DNA of 64,000 nt. Source: CAIYRG01 sp963747255 (GTDB taxonomy: Bacteria > Pseudomonadota > Alphaproteobacteria > Micropepsales > Micropepsaceae). The stretch lies in assembly GCA_963747255.1 (NCBI GenBank), contig CAVVEG010000017.1:310001-374000 (forward strand), in the 5' to 3' direction. Position 1 is the stretch's first letter, and every line of letters starts with the position of its first letter. The notes under the pieces were generated by a model, which had not been told where the DNA came from, did not search any database, and was given only the letters and a program-made list of their open reading frames with translations. Of this stretch, positions 61,155 to 64,000 are shown one piece after another. A program made the position numbers and the translations under genes.

Positions 61155-62392
61155 TGCGGATTTGTGCGGCGATCATCAGCGGCCTGATCGGCCAATTCGC
61201 GGTTGCGGCATATGCTGCAACGCCCCCTCCGGTGCATTGGGTGCAAATGGCGCCAGGGGGGGCGGCTGAACTGCGCATCGTTACCGCGGATGAAACTTGT
61301 CCCCGGGTCACAATAGACGGCGCGGTTTATGCCACCAGCGAACGCGCCCCTCCCGATTCGAATTTCCCGTCCCGTCTTTGCGCCATGACGCTTCCGGCAT
61401 TCGCGCGCAGCGCAACACTCGGAGGTACGCCGCTTCCGCTACCCAACCCCTCGCCCGAACGCATTTTGGTCATAGGCGATACCGGGTGCCGGATTCAGGG
61501 AAGGACGGCTCAGGCCTGCAACGATCCCGACAAATGGCCCTTTGCCACGATCGCGGTCCAGGCCGCCAGGTTAAATCCGCAATTGATTATCCATGTCGGC
61601 GATTACGATTACCGCGAGTCACCGTGTCCTGCCGGAAATGCCGGTTGTGCGGGCGTCGAATGGGGTGACAACTGGACGAGTTGGAAGGCCGATTTCTTTA
61701 CCCCGGCCGCTCCTCTGCTGGCCGCAGCGCCGTTTGTCTTCGTGCGCGGCAATCACGAAGAATGTTCGCGTTTTGGGCCAGGCTGGCTGCGGCTCCTTGG
61801 TCCGCTGTCATTTGCCCCGGGCGACGCGTGCACAGAACACATCGCGCCTTACGCGATACCGCTGCAAAGCATCACACTCGCGGTCATGGATGACGCGAGT
61901 GCCCCGGATACCGATGCGCCGCTTAACCAGGTCCAACTCTATCGCGGAGATCTTCAGGCTCTCGCTCGCCTGACGCGGGGTCCCGTGTGGCTCGCGACGC
62001 ACCGTCCCATTTCCGGTTATGTGCGTCTTCCTCCGTTCATTTCTGCCGGAGGCAATCAGACATTGCTATCCGTAGTCCAGGAAGACGGTTTTCCGCAAAA
62101 CATTGAACTCATGCTTTCCGGCCATATTCATACATTCGAGGCGATCAACTATTTCGGCAAGCTTCCACCACAACTCATCTCCGGGAACAGTGGCGATAAC
62201 CTGGATGCAGCGCCGGCGGATCTTTCCGGACTGAGTATCGGCGGCCTTCCGGTTTCCAGCGGATTTTCTTTGCCCGGTTTTGGGTTCCTGCTGCTCACAC
62301 GTGAGCGCGCCGGCTGGGATATCGGAATCTACAACCTGCAAGGCGTGAAAACACGCAGTTGCATGTTCGCTGCGCGGCACATTGAGTGCTGA
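61154..62392 (+). CDS. Exported metallophosphoesterase
   Basis: A 412-residue calcineurin-like phosphoesterase with signal peptide (MRICAAIISGLIGQFAVAAY to about AYAA). All metal motifs are present: ILVIGDTGC, IIHVGDYDYRE, VFVRGNHEEC, LATHRPISGY and LSGHIHTFEAI. The N-terminal 90 residues look like a beta-sandwich preceding the catalytic domain, as in purple acid phosphatases. It is coupled to the PhzF gene by a 1-base overlap. Confidence 0.88.
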   Translation: MRICAAIISGLIGQFAVAAYAATPPPVHWVQMAPGGAAELRIVTADETCPRVTIDGAVYATSERAPPDSNFPSRLCAMTLPAFARSATLGGTPLPLPNPSPERILVIGDTGCRIQGRTAQACNDPDKWPFATIAVQAARLNPQLIIHVGDYDYRESPCPAGNAGCAGVEWGDNWTSWKADFFTPAAPLLAAAPFVFVRGNHEECSRFGPGWLRLLGPLSFAPGDACTEHIAPYAIPLQSITLAVMDDASAPDTDAPLNQVQLYRGDLQALARLTRGPVWLATHRPISGYVRLPPFISAGGNQTLLSVVQEDGFPQNIELMLSGHIHTFEAINYFGKLPPQLISGNSGDNLDAAPADLSGLSIGGLPVSSGFSLPGFGFLLLTRERAGWDIGIYNLQGVKTRSCMFAARHIEC

Positions 62393-62393
62393 G

Positions 62394-63977
62394 TTACCGG
62401 ACATCCGGCTGAACGCCGGGCCCTGCCTGTGCGACTTTGCTTTGAACTGGGATCGACGCTTCCAGCGTTTCGATCTGCTCGCGTGTGGCAAGGAATTCGC
62501 TCAGCTCATTACCTTCCAGCTTTCGCCCCGAAGCCACTTTCACGGTCGCGGGATTCACCTGATTGTTGCGGACGCGGATTTCGTAATGCAGGTGCGGACC
62601 CGTCGCGAGTCCGGTCATTCCGCTATAGGCGACGACATCACCCTGGGAGACGCTGCCGCCGATATGCGTGCCGTCCGCAAAGCGTGACAAATGGGCGTAC
62701 GCGGTCGAGTAGCCATTGCCATGATCGATCACGACCATATTGCCGTATTCCCCCGCCCAACCCCTGTAGCTGACTTTGCCGCTACCGGCCGCCATCACCG
62801 GCGTTCCGCTCGGCACCGCAAAATCGATGCCCTTATGCATTCGCGTGTATCCCAGAATCGGATGCAGCCTTGCACCAAAGCCGGATGAAATTCTTGCGCC
62901 GTCCACCGGCGTTTTCATCAGCATCGACTTGGCGCTTTCGCCTTTGGAATTGAAATATTCCACCTCGCCGCTGGCGGATTGAAAGCGGTACAGCAGATGT
63001 GTCTTGTCACCCAGAGTGAGCGATGCCGCCAGAATGTCACCCGGCTTGGCCGGCTGCCCGTCTTCGGTCACATAGTTGCTGAAGAAGACTTCAAAGCTAT
63101 CGCCCGAATGCACGTCGCGCTGAAAGTCGACCTCATACGAAAACATGCGGATGATTTCGACCACGACCGTCGCCGACAGGCCGGCCTGGGTCGCCGCCTG
63201 GTACAGGCTTGAATCGATCATCGCGCCGGCGTGCTGGTAGCGTTCTTCCAGTTTGCGCTGAACGTTCTCAGCGAAGTAATTGTCAGGCGCCGTCAGGTGG
63301 ACATTGATCAGATGATCGATGCTGGGCGCGAACGAAAGTGACAGGATGCGACGTTCGGGTGAATTGTCCTGGGGTGGATCAGAGGCGTGATCGCCACTCC
63401 CCGAGTCCGCGGATCCCGCGCCAGCCGGTCCGAAAGTAATCTTGAACTGCTGGCCAAGATGGACCTTCTTCGGGCTGAACACCGGCTGGATCGCGTTCAC
63501 GACCGCAGCTGCATCTTCTTTCGTGGCGCCCGCATCTTCCAGCATGGCCGTAATGCTCTCGCCTTTTTCGGCGGTGAGGATCTGCGTCTCAATCTGCGGC
63601 TTTCCCAACCCACGCTGGAATTTCAGCAATCTCTCCAATGGACCCGTTATCCCGGGTCCGATCAGCCCGGCGGAACGATACAATTCATTGGAGCCGTCGC
63701 CCGGAATCGCCGGGATGGCGTGCAGTCCGGCCATGCGCAACAGCATGTCATAGGGAAGCGCCGCGGTTTCCCGGCGCGGCTCGTAAGCACGCGTGCTGGA
63801 TGATGGCGTAACCGAAAGCGACAGGCAGGTTACGGTAACGGCTACCGACGTTGTGATACCGGTGGAGATCAGCGCCCATCGGCCGTCCTGCGACCGCAGA
63901 ACACGCGCCACATCGCCACGAAACTGTCGCAACCTGGCAGTATGAGAGAATATCTGGGTCAGTGCACCGCGTAGCAA
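62394..63977 (-). CDS. M23 family murein metallopeptidase (start possibly outside window)
   Basis: A membrane-anchored LytM-type peptidase, MepM-like. A hydrophobic segment near residues 33-55 is followed by an OapA/LysM-like region (LTAEKGESITAMLEDAGATK) and the peptidase domain, with zinc ligands in RMHKGIDFAVPSG (H, D) and GPHLHYEIRV (HxH). It cleaves peptidoglycan cross-links or activates amidases. The first possible start visible is TTG 63977, but the frame stays open to the right edge, so the true start may lie beyond it. It ends 1 base from the convergent phosphoesterase stop. Confidence 0.88.
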   Translation of the reverse strand: MLRGALTQIFSHTARLRQFRGDVARVLRSQDGRWALISTGITTSVAVTVTCLSLSVTPSSSTRAYEPRRETAALPYDMLLRMAGLHAIPAIPGDGSNELYRSAGLIGPGITGPLERLLKFQRGLGKPQIETQILTAEKGESITAMLEDAGATKEDAAAVVNAIQPVFSPKKVHLGQQFKITFGPAGAGSADSGSGDHASDPPQDNSPERRILSLSFAPSIDHLINVHLTAPDNYFAENVQRKLEERYQHAGAMIDSSLYQAATQAGLSATVVVEIIRMFSYEVDFQRDVHSGDSFEVFFSNYVTEDGQPAKPGDILAASLTLGDKTHLLYRFQSASGEVEYFNSKGESAKSMLMKTPVDGARISSGFGARLHPILGYTRMHKGIDFAVPSGTPVMAAGSGKVSYRGWAGEYGNMVVIDHGNGYSTAYAHLSRFADGTHIGGSVSQGDVVAYSGMTGLATGPHLHYEIRVRNNQVNPATVKVASGRKLEGNELSEFLATREQIETLEASIPVQSKVAQAGPGVQPDVR

Positions 63978-64000
63978 GCCGTCGCCCCTTGTTCCGGCGG

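Overview
The window reads as a chromosomal segment of an Alphaproteobacterium with moderately high GC (by eye). Evidence for the class: the gene orders fabD-fabG-acpP-fabF-mltG-yicC, lptF-lptG-lptD-surA-pdxA-rsmA, alr/radA/cvpA/purF and rpsF-rpsR-rplI; a CtaA-type haem A synthase; and, upstream of an imuA-imuB-dnaE2 cassette, a LexA site of the alphaproteobacterial direct-repeat form GTTC-N7-GTTC. The genus cannot be fixed from sequence alone. I see no tRNA, rRNA, insertion sequence, prophage or CRISPR array. Coding density is high and most of the window is core genome.

Layout. 1-6174 (+): end of alanine racemase, MlaE/MlaF lipid-transport pair, radA, cvpA, purF and an SDR; radA and purF each carry a one-base frameshift at the same GCCCAAA heptamer. 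6186-11533 (-): der, bamB, a YfgM-like protein, panB and an exported unknown. 11679-13964: DUF6152 protein, the rplI-rpsR-rpsF operon (-) and a small basic exported protein. 13965-19650 (+): fatty acid synthesis genes, mltG and yicC. 19854-28424: an exported unknown, then the outer-membrane biogenesis operon (-). 28525-30521 (+): pepA and holC. 30597-33339: a nitric-oxide/nitro-compound island with a group III truncated haemoglobin, an NsrR-type regulator, DUF488, and a nitronate monooxygenase fused to a helical C-terminal domain. 33356-38907: SOS mutasome. 38979-47090: small stress and metabolic proteins, ctaA, DoxX, two enoyl-CoA hydratase paralogs, metY, rplM-rpsI. 47117-53477: mainly exported proteins of unknown role (SRPBCC, 2OG-oxygenase-like, RidA-like, SLOG, cupin, a tandem paralog pair) and an MFS pump. 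53568-56353: glnK/amtB, a lipoprotein, a response regulator, an RcnB-like fragment. 56443-64000: esterase, DUF3291, TonB-dependent receptor, PhzF, metallophosphoesterase, M23 peptidase.

How they work together. Several blocks are coherent machines: envelope biogenesis (Mla, BamB, LptD/F/G, SurA, MltG, M23 peptidase), type II fatty acid synthesis, ribosomal protein operons, the SOS mutagenesis cassette and the PII/ammonium channel pair. The best candidate for a poorly described system is the NsrR island at 30597-33339, where an NO-sensing repressor, a haemoglobin and a fused flavin oxidase sit around one compact divergent promoter. A second candidate is the one-directional cluster of exported proteins at 48708-53477.
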